From Pelagibacterales bacterium SAG-MED20 (GTDB lineage Bacteria > Pseudomonadota > Alphaproteobacteria > Pelagibacterales > Pelagibacteraceae): a DNA stretch of 64,000 nucleotides. The position numbers and the translations under genes were made by a program. Below, one piece after another: positions 1-9,979 of this stretch. Numbering within the stretch: position 1 is the stretch's first letter; each line of letters begins with the position of its first letter. The notes under the pieces were generated by a model that worked only from the letters and a program-made list of their open reading frames with translations, was not told where the DNA came from and searched no databases. The stretch covers positions 1-64,000 of the forward strand of contig JACWDR010000001.1 in the NCBI GenBank assembly GCA_014653975.1. The letters are read 5' to 3'.

Positions 1-5
1 AACTT

Positions 6-899
6 ATGAGCACTACAATAAAAAGCAACTTACCTGCACTTTCAAATGAAGGTGGTCTATCTGCCTACCTTGAGCAAATTAAGAAGTTTCCAATGTTGGC
101 TGCGGAAGAAGAATATATGTTGGCTAAAAATTGGAAAACAAATGGTAATGTTAAAGCAGCTGAAAAACTTGTGACAAGTCATCTTAGACTAGTTGCTAAA
201 ATTGCTATGGGTTACAAAGGATATGGTCTTCCAGTAAATGAAATGATTTCAGAGGGAAACGTTGGTTTGATGCAAGCAGTCAAAAAATTTGAACCTGAAA
301 AAGGTTTTAGATTGGCTACATATGCGATGTGGTGGATTAGGGCTTCAATTCAAGAGTATATCTTGAGATCTTGGAGTTTAGTTAAGATAGGAACAACTAC
401 GGCTCAAAAAAAATTATTTTTTAATTTAAAAAAAATAAAAAATCAAATTGCACCTCAATCAGAGGGAGATTTAAGACCTGAGCATGTAAATGAAATTGCA
501 AATAAATTAGATGTTAGTGAGAATGAGGTGGTTTCAATGAATAGAAGGCTTTCAGGTAAAGAGTTTTCTTTAAACGCACAGATTGGAGAAGATGGAGATG
601 AATGGCAAGATTGGTTGGTAGATAAAGAATTAGATCATGATCTTAAATTTTCACATCAAGAAGAAATGGAGCAAAGAAGAGGTTTGTTGAAAGAGTCAAT
701 AAAAATTTTGAATGATAGAGAACGAGAGATTTTATATTCGAGAAGATTAAATGATGATCCCACAACTTTAGAAGATTTGAGCAAAAAATATAAAATTAGT
801 CGAGAAAGAATCAGGCAAATAGAAAATAAAGCTTTTGAAAAACTTCAAAAACATATGCTAATTTCTGCTAAATCTAAAAATTTACTACCAGTAAACTAA
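6..899 (+). CDS. rpoH: RNA polymerase heat-shock sigma factor (sigma-32)
   Basis: Alternative sigma factor that directs RNA polymerase to heat-shock and protein-quality-control promoters. The 297-residue length is normal. Region 2 is clear (HLRLVAKIA, then [12 protein letters not shown] and [18 protein letters not shown]). The RpoH box follows as [10 protein letters not shown] near residue 133, which separates it from RpoD. Region 4 ends the protein with a helix-turn-helix ([17 protein letters not shown]). The ATG lies 5 nt from the window edge, so its promoter and ribosome binding site cannot be judged. It converges on purA with overlapping stop codons. Identification is secure. Confidence 0.95.
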   Translation: MSTTIKSNLPALSNEGGLSAYLEQIKKFPMLAAEEEYMLAKNWKTNGNVKAAEKLVTSHLRLVAKIAMGYKGYGLPVNEMISEGNVGLMQAVKKFEPEKGFRLATYAMWWIRASIQEYILRSWSLVKIGTTTAQKKLFFNLKKIKNQIAPQSEGDLRPEHVNEIANKLDVSENEVVSMNRRLSGKEFSLNAQIGEDGDEWQDWLVDKELDHDLKFSHQEEMEQRRGLLKESIKILNDREREILYSRRLNDDPTTLEDLSKKYKISRERIRQIENKAFEKLQKHMLISAKSKNLLPVN

Positions 900-2188
900 G
901 CTTCAAAAGGGTTTTCTAAAAGAATTGTATCTTCTCTTTCTGGGCTTGTTGAAATACTTGATACTTTGGTACCAATAAAATCTTCTAATGCATAAATATA
1001 ATTTTTAGCATTTTCTGGAAGTTTTTCTATATTCTTAATCCCTTGAGTGGTAGTTTTCCATCCAGGAAACGTCTTATAAATAGGTTTAATTTTTAGTTGG
1101 TCTTCGACAGCAGCTGGAAGATAATTTATCTTTTTCCCATTTAATTCATATTCAACGCATACTTTGATTTCATCTAACTCATCAAGAACATCTAATTTAG
1201 TTAATGCGATTCCATCAATTCCAGAAATTTTAATTGTTTGTCTAACTAAAACTCCATCGAACCAACCACACCTTCTTTTTCTACTCGTTACAGTTCCAAA
1301 TTCTTTACCTCTTGAACCAAGTAATTCTCCAGTTTTGTCATTTAATTCTGTGGGAAAAGGACCTTCACCTACCCTAGTAGTATATGCTTTTGTAATACCG
1401 AGAACGTAATGAATAGAATTTGGTCCACAACCAGTGCCTGTTGCAGCACTAGATGCAACGGTGTTTGATGATGTTACAAAGGGATATGTTCCGTGATCTA
1501 CATCTAGCAAAATTCCTTGAGCTCCCTCAAATAATATTTTTTTTTTTTGTTTTTTAAATTCGTCGATTCTAAGCCAAACTGGTTGAGAAAACTTTAATAT
1601 TTCTGGGGCTATTTTTAATAGGTCTTTTTTTAATTTTTCCTTTTCAAAAATTTTTTTTCCCAAGCCTTTTCTAATTGCATTATGGTGAAGAAGAACAGTT
1701 TCTAATCTGTGATCGAGATTGCTTTCAGATCTTAAATCCATAACGCGAATAGACCTTCTGCCAACTTTATCTTCATAAGCTGGTCCAATTCCACGCCTAG
1801 TAGTACCAATTTTTCCTTTACCTGCTGCATCTTCTCTTATTTCATCCATTTCTCTATGAAAAGGTAAAATAAGATTTGCAGATTCTGAAATAATGAAATT
1901 ATTTACATTTACCTCAACTCCTTTAGATTTAATTTCTTCAATTTCTTCTAACAAGGCCCAGGGATCAACTACAACTCCATTTCCAATGATAGAGATTTTG
2001 TTTTTTCTTACAATCCCAGATGGGAGTAATCTTAATTTATATGTAATCCCATCAATTACTAATGTGTGCCCTGCGTTGTGTCCTCCTTGAAAACGAATAA
2101 CAACATCCGCCTGATTTGACAACCAGTCAACTATTTTTCCTTTTCCTTCGTCTCCCCACTGTGAACCAACGACTACTACATTTTTCAT
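896..2188 (-). CDS. purA: Adenylosuccinate synthetase
   Basis: Catalyses GTP-dependent condensation of IMP and aspartate to adenylosuccinate, the first committed step to AMP. The N-terminal P-loop [14 protein letters not shown] carries the catalytic Asp, GHNAGHT follows, and the IMP/GTP-binding segments [14 protein letters not shown] and [22 protein letters not shown] are present. The 430-residue length matches the family. Its ATG overlaps the thiD stop codon in a TAATG arrangement, so the two are probably translationally coupled. The TAG stop overlaps the rpoH stop on the other strand. There is no room for a terminator between these convergent genes. Confidence 0.97.
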   Translation of the reverse strand: MKNVVVVGSQWGDEGKGKIVDWLSNQADVVIRFQGGHNAGHTLVIDGITYKLRLLPSGIVRKNKISIIGNGVVVDPWALLEEIEEIKSKGVEVNVNNFIISESANLILPFHREMDEIREDAAGKGKIGTTRRGIGPAYEDKVGRRSIRVMDLRSESNLDHRLETVLLHHNAIRKGLGKKIFEKEKLKKDLLKIAPEILKFSQPVWLRIDEFKKQKKKILFEGAQGILLDVDHGTYPFVTSSNTVASSAATGTGCGPNSIHYVLGITKAYTTRVGEGPFPTELNDKTGELLGSRGKEFGTVTSRKRRCGWFDGVLVRQTIKISGIDGIALTKLDVLDELDEIKVCVEYELNGKKINYLPAAVEDQLKIKPIYKTFPGWKTTTQGIKNIEKLPENAKNYIYALEDFIGTKVSSISTSPEREDTILLENPFEA

Positions 2189-3000
2189 TATTTAAAATTT
2201 TTTTTTATTGTTATTGAGCTTAAATGGTTTATTGGACCATGGCCTTTACCAAGGTTAAGGTTAGATCTAATAGATTTGTTTACATACTTAGTGGCTAGCT
2301 CACAAGAATTCTTTAAGCTTTTTCCACATGAAAAGAATGTAGATATAGCAGATGAAAGTGTACATCCTGTTCCATGTGTATTACTAGTTGTAATTCTTTT
2401 ATTTTTAATGACCATAATTTCTTTTTTATTTACAAAAATATCTTGAACAATTTTAGAATTTAAATGTCCACCTTTTATAAAAACATTTTTAGCCCCTAAG
2501 TCAATTAATGTACTTGCTGCATGAATCATGTCTTCTTTAGTTTTTATTTTAATTCCAGCTAATATTTCAGCTTCAGGGACATTTGGTGTTATTAAACTAA
2601 CTTTTTTTATTAGCTTATTTTTTAATATTAGAATTGCCTCATCATCAATTAGCTTGGCACCCCCTTTTGCAACCATTACTGGATCTAAAACTACCTTTTT
2701 AACTTTAATTAAGTCTAATGAATTAATTACAGATTTAATTACTTTTGAAGAATGCAGCATCCCGATCTTTAAGGCATCTGGTTTAATATCTTTTGAAGTA
2801 AATTCAATCTGATTAGAAATTTCTTTAGCGTCAATGGGGATTATTGATTTAACACCAGTTGTATTTTGAGTTGTTATTGCTGTTATTGCAGTCATTGCAT
2901 ATGAACCTAAAGCAGTTATGGTTTTAATATCTGCTTGAATACCCGCTCCACCAGATGAGTCCGAACCTGCTATAACTAATATTTTGGATTTAGGTTTCAA
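2188..3000 (-). CDS. thiD: Hydroxymethylpyrimidine/phosphomethylpyrimidine kinase
   Basis: Phosphorylates HMP to HMP-P and HMP-PP, the pyrimidine half of thiamin. The ribokinase-like fold starts with [16 protein letters not shown], followed by [16 protein letters not shown], and the C-terminal anion-hole signature is [16 protein letters not shown]. The 270 residues are typical. It lies between glmM (1 nt upstream) and purA (1 nt overlap), so it is co-transcribed with unrelated housekeeping genes. With thiE elsewhere in the window this fits salvage of environmental pyrimidine precursor; that physiological reading is inference, because thiC may lie outside the window. Confidence 0.95.
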   Translation of the reverse strand: MKPKSKILVIAGSDSSGGAGIQADIKTITALGSYAMTAITAITTQNTTGVKSIIPIDAKEISNQIEFTSKDIKPDALKIGMLHSSKVIKSVINSLDLIKVKKVVLDPVMVAKGGAKLIDDEAILILKNKLIKKVSLITPNVPEAEILAGIKIKTKEDMIHAASTLIDLGAKNVFIKGGHLNSKIVQDIFVNKKEIMVIKNKRITTSNTHGTGCTLSSAISTFFSCGKSLKNSCELATKYVNKSIRSNLNLGKGHGPINHLSSITIKKNFK

Positions 3001-3001
3001 T

Positions 3002-4333
3002 TTATCTAATTCTTTTTTTTATAATTTTAACACATTTTTCAAGTAGCTTTTTATTTTCACTTTCACCCATTATTCTAATCTTAGACTCTGTTCCAGATTT
3101 TCTTACCAATATTCTTCCGATTCCTTTAATTAGTTTTTCCGCTTTTTTTATGGCACTTTTTACTTCACCGTTATTAATTATTCTCTTATCTTTTACTTCA
3201 ATATTTTCTAATATTTGAGGTGTTTTTTTAAAAGTGTCAAAAAAGATACTAGCTTTTTTTCCTTTTCTTAGAGAAAATAAAGTCTCTAGTGCAACTAGTA
3301 ACCCATCACCAGTCGTTGCAAATTTACCTAAAATTATATGTCCAGACTGCTCTCCTCCTAAGTTAAAGTTATTTTTTTGCATTTTTTCTTTTACATATCG
3401 ATCACCAACATTAGCCCTTAAAAAATTTATCTTTTTTAATTTAAAAAAATTTTCTAAACCATAATTAGTCATCAGGGTTCCAATAACACCTCCTTTTAAC
3501 ATTTTTTTCTTTTTCCATCGAATAGCTAGAGCAGCAATTATCTGATCTCCATCAATCACATTTCCTTTTTCATCACACATGATTATTCTATCTGCATCAC
3601 CATCAAGAGAAATTCCAATACTTGCTTTATACTTTCTTACTGCAGATTTAATCTTATTAGGGAATGTTGAGCCACAATTTTTATTGATATTTAAACCATT
3701 TGGTTTTATTCCAATTGCAATTACATTTGCACCTAGACTTTTTAATAATTTAGGACCTGCTTTATATCCAGCACCATTTGCACAATCAATTACTATTTTT
3801 ATGCCTTTAAGGTCAAAACTTTTAGGAAAATTTTTTTTTAATATTTTAATATAGTTTTCATTTGCATTTTCTAATCTTTTAACTCTTCCTAATTCTTTTG
3901 GCTTTAATAAATTATTTTCAATATTCTTATCAATTAAATTTTCTATTCTTTTTTCAATTTTGTCTGATAATTTTAACCCGTCTGGGCCAAACAGCTTTAG
4001 TCCATTGTCATAATATGGGTTATGAGATGCTGTAATCATAATTCCCATATTTGCTTTCATAGTTTTTGTTAGCATCGCCAAACCGTTAGTAGGTAAAGGT
4101 CCCAGTGTAAAAACATGCATTCCTGCTGATGCGAGTCCCGAAACTAATGCAGGCTCGAGTGTATAGCCAGATAACCTAGTATCCTTAGCAATTATTGCTA
4201 TTTGTTTCTTTTTTTTTTGACTATTGAAGTATGTTCCTGAGGCTAGCCCAAATTTGAAAAACATATCTCCATTAATATGTTTGCTATTTACAGTTCCTCT
4301 TATTCCGTCTGTTCCAAAATATTTTTTTTTCAT
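3002..4333 (-). CDS. glmM: Phosphoglucosamine mutase
   Basis: Interconverts glucosamine-6-phosphate and glucosamine-1-phosphate on the route to UDP-GlcNAc, the precursor of peptidoglycan, LPS and the amino sugars handled further along the window. The start is FGTDGIRG, the phosphoserine loop is ITASHNPYYDNGLKLFG near residue 100, the metal-binding loop is SLDGDADR, the sugar-binding loop is GGEQSGHII, and the phosphate-binding loop is VRKSGTESKIRIM near the C-terminus. The 443-residue length is normal. It overlaps the folP stop in a TAATG junction. Confidence 0.96.
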   Translation of the reverse strand: MKKKYFGTDGIRGTVNSKHINGDMFFKFGLASGTYFNSQKKKKQIAIIAKDTRLSGYTLEPALVSGLASAGMHVFTLGPLPTNGLAMLTKTMKANMGIMITASHNPYYDNGLKLFGPDGLKLSDKIEKRIENLIDKNIENNLLKPKELGRVKRLENANENYIKILKKNFPKSFDLKGIKIVIDCANGAGYKAGPKLLKSLGANVIAIGIKPNGLNINKNCGSTFPNKIKSAVRKYKASIGISLDGDADRIIMCDEKGNVIDGDQIIAALAIRWKKKKMLKGGVIGTLMTNYGLENFFKLKKINFLRANVGDRYVKEKMQKNNFNLGGEQSGHIILGKFATTGDGLLVALETLFSLRKGKKASIFFDTFKKTPQILENIEVKDKRIINNGEVKSAIKKAEKLIKGIGRILVRKSGTESKIRIMGESENKKLLEKCVKIIKKRIR

Positions 4334-5385
4334 TAATCTTTAAATAATTTTTTAAATACCTTTATGCTTTGTATTAACTCATTAACATCATGAATCCTTA
4401 AAATTTGAACACCTTGCATCATTGAATATAAACAAGAGGCTATCGACCCTCCAATTCTTTCCCTAGTATCATTTTTTCCAGATAATTCTTTAATAAATTT
4501 TTTTCTAGAAAGACCAAGTAATATAGGAAAACCAAGGGTATGAAAAATAGAAACTCTCTTTATTAAATTCATATTATGTTTCAGATTTTTTCCAAATCCA
4601 ATGCCTGGGTCTATTATTATTCTATTATGCTTTATACCTATTGATCTTAAAAATTTAATTCTTTCTTCAAAATAATCATATATGTCCAAAAGTTCATTTT
4701 TATATCTTGGATTGTTTTGCATATTTTCAGGTATACCCTGAGAGTGATGAATCACAAATGGAGTTTTATATTTTTTCAATATATTTATTGTTTCAGAATC
4801 ATAATTTAAACCCGAAACATCATTTACAAGTTTAATACCTAATTTTATCCCTTTTTTCATAATTTCTGACTTTCTAGTATCTATTGATAATGGGATTTTT
4901 TTGCTTGTTTTTCTAATTACATTTTTTATTCTCATCCATTCTTTTTTTGGATTTACAGGTTTAGATCCTGGTCTTGTAGATTCTCCACCAACGTCAACTA
5001 TATCTGCTCCAAATTTAAATAATTCTTTTGCATGATTTATTCCTTTATTTTTTTTATTAAAAATTCCTCCATCAGAAAAACTATCAGGTGTTAAATTTAA
5101 TATACCCATTATATTTGGAATTTTTTTAAAATCTAAATTGGAAAAGTTTTTTTTTTTTTTAATAATAATTTTTAGATCATTATTAATCTTTCTTTTTAAA
5201 GATATTGATAAATTTTTTAACTCTTTAAGGTTAATCGTCTTTTTTGAAAACCTTGATATAATTTCTATTTGATCGAATGATATTTCTTTATTTCCATTTA
5301 GAGGTAAAGTTTTTTTCTTTTTTACAAGTAATGCTGACTCTGTACCATAATAAAAATTACACACCCTTGTGTAATATCTTAACAT
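4333..5385 (-). CDS. folP: Dihydropteroate synthase
   Basis: Condenses pterin pyrophosphate with p-aminobenzoate in folate synthesis. The TIM-barrel signatures are MGILNLTPDSFSDGG, VDVGGESTRPG, SIDTRK, VNDVSG and IIDPGIGFGK. At 350 residues it is longer than the common ~280-residue form because of about 85 poorly conserved residues before the barrel. The ATG at 5385 has no better-supported internal replacement, so I kept it, but the true start could be further in. It lies just downstream of ftsH, an arrangement known in other proteobacteria (ftsH-folP-glmM). Confidence 0.94.
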   Translation of the reverse strand: MLRYYTRVCNFYYGTESALLVKKKKTLPLNGNKEISFDQIEIISRFSKKTINLKELKNLSISLKRKINNDLKIIIKKKKNFSNLDFKKIPNIMGILNLTPDSFSDGGIFNKKNKGINHAKELFKFGADIVDVGGESTRPGSKPVNPKKEWMRIKNVIRKTSKKIPLSIDTRKSEIMKKGIKLGIKLVNDVSGLNYDSETINILKKYKTPFVIHHSQGIPENMQNNPRYKNELLDIYDYFEERIKFLRSIGIKHNRIIIDPGIGFGKNLKHNMNLIKRVSIFHTLGFPILLGLSRKKFIKELSGKNDTRERIGGSIASCLYSMMQGVQILRIHDVNELIQSIKVFKKLFKD

Positions 5386-5391
5386 TAATTT

Positions 5392-7284
5392 TTAGTGGAC
5401 TATTTTTGGCTTAAGGCCCATTGATCCCAGGGCTGATCCCTTTTCTTCATCTTCAACTTTTAAATCTTCTTTATTGCTAGGATATATGTTTTTATTTATC
5501 AGATTTTCTATCTCTTCACCTGATAAAGTTTCGTAGGTTAAAAGCGCTTTGGCCAATTTGTGTAAATCTTCAAGTTTTTCTGTTAGAATTTTTCTTGCTC
5601 TTTCATACCCTTTGTCTACAATTTTTCTTATTTCAGAGTCTACTTTTCTTGATGTTTCCTCAGACATATTTTGAGTTCTTGCTACAGATCTTCCTAAAAA
5701 TACCTCTTCTTCATTTTCGCCATATGCAACAGGTCCTAATTCTTTACTAAGCCCAGCCCTCATTACCATTGCTCTTGCTCTTTTAGTTGCCTGCTCAATA
5801 TCACTTGAGGCTCCCGTTGTTACTTTATCTTCACCAAAAATAATTTCTTCAGCAACTCTTCCTCCCATAGCTATTGCCAATTGAGCATGTAGTTGTTCAC
5901 GTGTTTGTGATAATTCATCTCTTTCAGGAAGTTGCATCACCATTCCTAAAGCTCTACCACGTGGTATGATTGTTGCTTTATGAATTGGGTGTGCTGCATT
6001 TTCATTGATAGTTACTATTGCATGACCTGCCTCATGATAGGCAGTTAAAGTTTTTTCTTCCTCTGTCATTACCATTGACCTTCTTTCAGAGCCCATCATA
6101 ACTTTATCTCTGGCTTCCTCAAATTCAACTAATGTTACTATTCTTTTGTTTTTTCTAGCAGCAAGTAATGCGGCTTCATTAACTATATTAGCTAAGTCAG
6201 CTCCGGAGAAACCTGGTGTTCCTCTTGCAACAGTTCTTAAATTTACATCTGGTGCCATTTTGATTTTTTTAACATGAACCTTTAATATTTTTTCTCTTCC
6301 AATAATATCAGGAAGTCCAACAACTACTTGTCTATCAAATCTGCCTGGTCTCAATAAAGCTGGATCTAATACATCAGGTCTGTTTGTTGCAGCAATAATT
6401 ATTACTCCTTCATTAGTATCAAACCCATCCATTTCAACTAACAATTGGTTCAAAGTTTGCTCTCGTTCGTCATTTCCCCCACCTAAACCTGCACCTCTAC
6501 TTCTTCCAACCGCATCTATCTCATCAATAAAAATAATACAGGGTGAATTTTTTTTACCTTGTTCGAACATATCTCTGACTCTTGAGGCTCCAACTCCAAC
6601 AAACATTTCAACAAAATCTGATCCTGATATAGTGAAGAAAGGAACTCCTGCTTCTCCTGCTATTGCTCTTGCAAGTAAAGTTTTACCTGTTCCAGGTTGG
6701 CCAACCAATAAACAGCCTCTTGGTATTTTTCCACCTAGTCTGCTAAATTTTTTTGGGTCTTTTAAAAATTGAACAACTTCTTCAACTTCTTCCTTTGCCT
6801 CTTCAACGCCTGCAACATCATCAAATGTTACTTTACCTTTTAGTTCATTCATCATTTTTGCTTTGGATTTTCCAAAACCCATAGCACCACCCTTACCACC
6901 TTGCATTTGTCTCATGAAGAAAATCCAAACTGCAATTAACAATAACATTGGGAACCAAGACAATAGAACTCCAAATAAAGATGGCATTTTATCTTCTTTA
7001 GGTGCTGCTGAAATACTTACTCCTTTAGTAGATAATTTTTCAATTAAGTTTGGGTCGTTAGGTGAATACGTTGAAAAAGAATTTCCATTTGAAAGAACTC
7101 CTTTGATATTGTTTCCCTGTATTTCGACTTTAACTACTTCACCATTATCAACGGATGTTAAAAATTCTGAAAATATTATTGTGTCTTTTCCCCTAACATT
7201 CGACTGAGGGTTTTTAAACATATTATAAAGCCCAATAGTTAAAAAAACTATGACAGCCCACATTGCTAGATTTTTTATATTCAT
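5392..7284 (-). CDS. ftsH: ATP-dependent zinc metalloprotease FtsH
   Basis: Membrane-anchored AAA+ protease that degrades misfolded membrane proteins and regulators such as RpoH. It has an N-terminal membrane segment (about residues 5-20), a periplasmic domain, and a second membrane segment (about 108-124). The AAA module shows Walker A GQPGTGKT, Walker [12 protein letters not shown] and the second region of homology with RPGRFDRQ. The zinc site HEAGH lies near residue 416. The 630-residue length is standard. It is followed by folP 6 nt downstream. The presence of its classical substrate RpoH at the window start is notable but not an operon link. Confidence 0.98.
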   Translation of the reverse strand: MNIKNLAMWAVIVFLTIGLYNMFKNPQSNVRGKDTIIFSEFLTSVDNGEVVKVEIQGNNIKGVLSNGNSFSTYSPNDPNLIEKLSTKGVSISAAPKEDKMPSLFGVLLSWFPMLLLIAVWIFFMRQMQGGKGGAMGFGKSKAKMMNELKGKVTFDDVAGVEEAKEEVEEVVQFLKDPKKFSRLGGKIPRGCLLVGQPGTGKTLLARAIAGEAGVPFFTISGSDFVEMFVGVGASRVRDMFEQGKKNSPCIIFIDEIDAVGRSRGAGLGGGNDEREQTLNQLLVEMDGFDTNEGVIIIAATNRPDVLDPALLRPGRFDRQVVVGLPDIIGREKILKVHVKKIKMAPDVNLRTVARGTPGFSGADLANIVNEAALLAARKNKRIVTLVEFEEARDKVMMGSERRSMVMTEEEKTLTAYHEAGHAIVTINENAAHPIHKATIIPRGRALGMVMQLPERDELSQTREQLHAQLAIAMGGRVAEEIIFGEDKVTTGASSDIEQATKRARAMVMRAGLSKELGPVAYGENEEEVFLGRSVARTQNMSEETSRKVDSEIRKIVDKGYERARKILTEKLEDLHKLAKALLTYETLSGEEIENLINKNIYPSNKEDLKVEDEEKGSALGSMGLKPKIVH

Positions 7285-7350
7285 AGGGATAAGATAATAA
7301 TTATTATCAATTAAACAAGTGTCAAATTGCTACAAAATTTAAAATATAAG

Positions 7351-8385
7351 CTATTTTTCTTTAGAAATTAATATAGTTTTACCAACTCTATCTATGTAGC
7401 AGCCACCGAGAGTAACCTTTGAAAATGACTTATCATTAATTAGGTTAATTATGTTATTTATACTTTTTCCTCTGACCGGGTAATATTTTTTACCGACATT
7501 TTGAATAATTTTTGTTAAAGATCTAAAAATTATCTCATGCGATTGATCAAAAAAATTTTGACTTAATATGCAAATATTTTTCCTTTTTAAATAAATTGCA
7601 TTTTTTTTTAAATTTCTATCTACATAAAATTTTATAGATGTATCTGAGTCTTTCAAATTATTTATAGTAAGTATAAATTTTTTTTTATCTAAACCCTCTT
7701 TTTCAAGTGAATGAAGTAGAGCTCTAATTCTAGTTCTCTTATAGTCTTTATTAATATTTGAAGGATCTTTAACAAAAAAATTGAATACTTCATCACAAAG
7801 ATAGATTAAATCTGTTTTTTCTAAATTTAATAATGGTCTTAAAATTTCTAAATTTTGATTTTTATATTTTACTTTCTGATCAAAAGAAATTAATCCATTT
7901 AATCCACTTCCTCTTACAATTCTGATTAAAAAATTTTCAAATAAGTCATTTAAATGGTGTCCTGTTAATAAATATTCAATATTATTTTTTTTACACTCAT
8001 TTGCTAGTAACGAAAATCTTTTTTCTCTAGCTGCTGATGATATATTTCTTAAAGGTTTTTTTCCATTCCATACTAAGATTTTACAATTAATATTAATCTT
8101 TTTTAAAACATCTTTAACTTTTTGAGCTTCTAATGAAGATTCTTTTCGAAGTTTATGATCAACTATAAAATATTCAACTTTTATATTATTGATTAAAGAA
8201 TAACATTTGGTCAAATAAGCAAGTGCTAAGCTATCTGGGCCTCCAGAAACAGCCACCGCTAAACTATCTTTAAAATTTAAGGAAGCTGAAAATTCCTTGA
8301 ATAATTTGAATATTTTTTTTTTACTTAGATGGTTGAGAATTTTTTTATGAGTTTTGTTTTGAGCACTCAAATTTTTTGGATTCAT
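7351..8385 (-). CDS. tilS: tRNA(Ile)-lysidine synthase
   Basis: Modifies C34 of tRNA-Ile(CAU) to lysidine so that it reads AUA, an important codon in this AT-rich genome. The PP-loop ATP-pyrophosphatase motif AVSGGPDSLALAYL lies near residue 65 of the track ORF, with VDHKLRKES and LTGHHLNDLFENFLIRI following. The track ORF starts at 8445, which would overlap cpoB by 101 nt. I prefer the internal ATG at 8385, which still overlaps cpoB by 41 nt. At about 344 residues it lacks much of the C-terminal region seen in longer TilS proteins. Confidence 0.9.
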   Translation of the reverse strand: MNPKNLSAQNKTHKKILNHLSKKKIFKLFKEFSASLNFKDSLAVAVSGGPDSLALAYLTKCYSLINNIKVEYFIVDHKLRKESSLEAQKVKDVLKKININCKILVWNGKKPLRNISSAAREKRFSLLANECKKNNIEYLLTGHHLNDLFENFLIRIVRGSGLNGLISFDQKVKYKNQNLEILRPLLNLEKTDLIYLCDEVFNFFVKDPSNINKDYKRTRIRALLHSLEKEGLDKKKFILTINNLKDSDTSIKFYVDRNLKKNAIYLKRKNICILSQNFFDQSHEIIFRSLTKIIQNVGKKYYPVRGKSINNIINLINDKSFSKVTLGGCYIDRVGKTILISKEK

Positions 8386-9328
8386 ACTTTGCTTTTTGAA
8401 GTACTGATTGATTTGCTTTAGGATATTGTTTTTCAACTCCCTCAATCATTTTACAGCCTTGTTCTTTTTCTCCTATCTGAACCATTGATACACCAAGTTT
8501 TAACAAATTTATAGGTGCCTTATCACCTTTTGGATATTTTTGATATCCCTCTAAATATGCTGAGGCTGCATCAGTGTAGAGCTGCCTGATTCTGAATGTT
8601 TCTGCGTACCAATATTGAGCGTTACCAGCTAGTTCATGATCAGAATTTGAAGTAACAAACTCTCTAAACGCTCTTTCTGCTGTACTGTAATCACCCACCT
8701 TTAAAAAACTTGTAGCAAATTCATATTGTTGTTCTGGTGTTTCATCAGGAAGTATTTTTTGTTCTGCTTCAAATTTTTCAGTAACTATTGAAGCTGTAGT
8801 ATCTACTGATTGTATTTGTTGAGATGTTTCATTGTTTTCTGTATCTTTATAACTAATTGAACCTAAATCTTGAGGTTGCGAAGATCCAGGTAAGTTTTTT
8901 TCCAATTGATCATTCTGCTTAAAGGTTATTTTTTTATCCCCATTTACCGAAGATAAAACGTTTTCAATATCTTGAAATCTTACTTGATTGTCAGATTGTG
9001 TTTTGGATAGCCTATTAGACAATTTATCTAATTTAAAATTAATTTCCTCAAATTTATTTGTAAGTTCTTGAAATTGAGACTCAATTTCTGACAATTTTAA
9101 CAGGTGTCTTGTTAGAACATCCTCTGAATTTCCATCCAGATTTTTTTCATCATTTGAGTTTTTTACATCAACTGACCCTGAATAAATTGCTCGTTCAAGT
9201 GTCTTTAAATCTTTTTGAATTAATTCTAAAATTTCATTTAAATTATGGTTGTCTGCAAAAGAAATGTTGGCAAATAGGATAAATATGAATGATATCTTTA
9301 ACTGAATTATTTTTTTATAATTAAACAT
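8345..9328 (-). CDS. cpoB: Cell division coordinator CpoB (YbgF), TPR protein
   Basis: Periplasmic Tol-associated protein that in other bacteria coordinates outer-membrane constriction with peptidoglycan synthesis. A signal peptide (ISFIFILFANISFADNH) is followed by a coiled-coil segment (about residues 75-115), a low-complexity linker, and C-terminal TPR repeats starting near EQQYEFATSFLKVGDYSTAE. It sits directly after pal in the tol order, as usual, but is separated from it by a strong terminator hairpin. The 3' end overlaps the start of tilS. Confidence 0.92.
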   Translation of the reverse strand: MFNYKKIIQLKISFIFILFANISFADNHNLNEILELIQKDLKTLERAIYSGSVDVKNSNDEKNLDGNSEDVLTRHLLKLSEIESQFQELTNKFEEINFKLDKLSNRLSKTQSDNQVRFQDIENVLSSVNGDKKITFKQNDQLEKNLPGSSQPQDLGSISYKDTENNETSQQIQSVDTTASIVTEKFEAEQKILPDETPEQQYEFATSFLKVGDYSTAERAFREFVTSNSDHELAGNAQYWYAETFRIRQLYTDAASAYLEGYQKYPKGDKAPINLLKLGVSMVQIGEKEQGCKMIEGVEKQYPKANQSVLQKAKYESKKFECSKQNS

Positions 9329-9356
9329 TATATAATGATTTGTAATTATAATGATG

Positions 9357-9396
9357 GCAAAAAAAAGACCCTATACATAACATGCATAGGGTCTTT
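9357..9396 (-). terminator. Rho-independent terminator after pal
   Basis: On the minus strand an 11-bp perfect stem (AAAGACCCTAT paired with ATAGGGTCTTT, arms at 9386-9396 and 9364-9374) with an 11-nt loop is followed by a run of T. It lies 16 nt past the pal stop codon and before cpoB. Partial read-through into cpoB is likely because cpoB has no obvious strong promoter of its own. Confidence 0.85.
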
Positions 9397-9411
9397 AATA
9401 ATTTTGTTTTA

Positions 9412-9894
9412 TTAGTTAGCTTTTACTGTGACCGATCTTCTATTTTTTGACCAAGCTAAAGGATTAGATCCTGAGTCTACCGGTCTCTCCTTACCATAAC
9501 TTAATACTGAAATTCTGTCTGAAGAAATTCCATAAGTCATCAAGTAATCTTTAGCTGAATTGGCTCTTCTTTCACCTAATGCTAAATTGTACTCTCTAGT
9601 TCCTCTTTCATCTGCGTGACCTTCTAAGACTACATTGATATCTGAATTTTTTCTTAACCAAGCAGCCTGTTTTCTTAATGTTTCTCTAGAGGCTGTAGTT
9701 AAAACTGTTTCGTTAGTTGCAAAGAAAACTCTATCTGGTACTCCTGATGCTAAATATTCAACTGTATCAGTTCCTGTGTAAACGTCTCCTTGCATTTGAC
9801 CTATGCTTGCTTTTTTTTGTGTGGCACAAGCAGTTAATACCAAACTCGCGATTAATATTAAAAATCCGTTTTTTAAAATTTTACTTAAGTTCAT
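9412..9894 (-). CDS. pal: Peptidoglycan-associated lipoprotein Pal
   Basis: Outer-membrane lipoprotein that tethers the outer membrane to peptidoglycan and works with TolB. The lipoprotein signal ends in the lipobox LTAC near residue 22. The OmpA-like domain follows with the peptidoglycan-binding stretch LEGHADERGTREYNLALGERRA. The 160-residue length is typical. A strong Shine-Dalgarno AAGGAG lies 6 nt before the ATG, unusually clear for this window and consistent with an abundant protein. Transcription probably ends at the hairpin just downstream. Confidence 0.97.
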   Translation of the reverse strand: MNLSKILKNGFLILIASLVLTACATQKKASIGQMQGDVYTGTDTVEYLASGVPDRVFFATNETVLTTASRETLRKQAAWLRKNSDINVVLEGHADERGTREYNLALGERRANSAKDYLMTYGISSDRISVLSYGKERPVDSGSNPLAWSKNRRSVTVKAN

Positions 9895-9979
9895 TATTGC
9901 TCCTTAATTCTTAATTGAATTACATACTTTTTCACAACTAATTAGATGTTTCAAGTTAAAAAATCAAGTGATTTAGCAA

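Noticed and set aside
1164-2090. Plus-strand ORFs within purA and similar short ORFs throughout (for example 2528-2812, 6863-7207, 48481-48729)
   Set aside because: They lie antisense to clear genes, have no family signature and arise from the biased codon use of the real frame.
2180-3010. TPP riboswitch upstream of thiD or thiE
   Set aside because: Both genes overlap or abut their upstream neighbours and no THI-box core is present.
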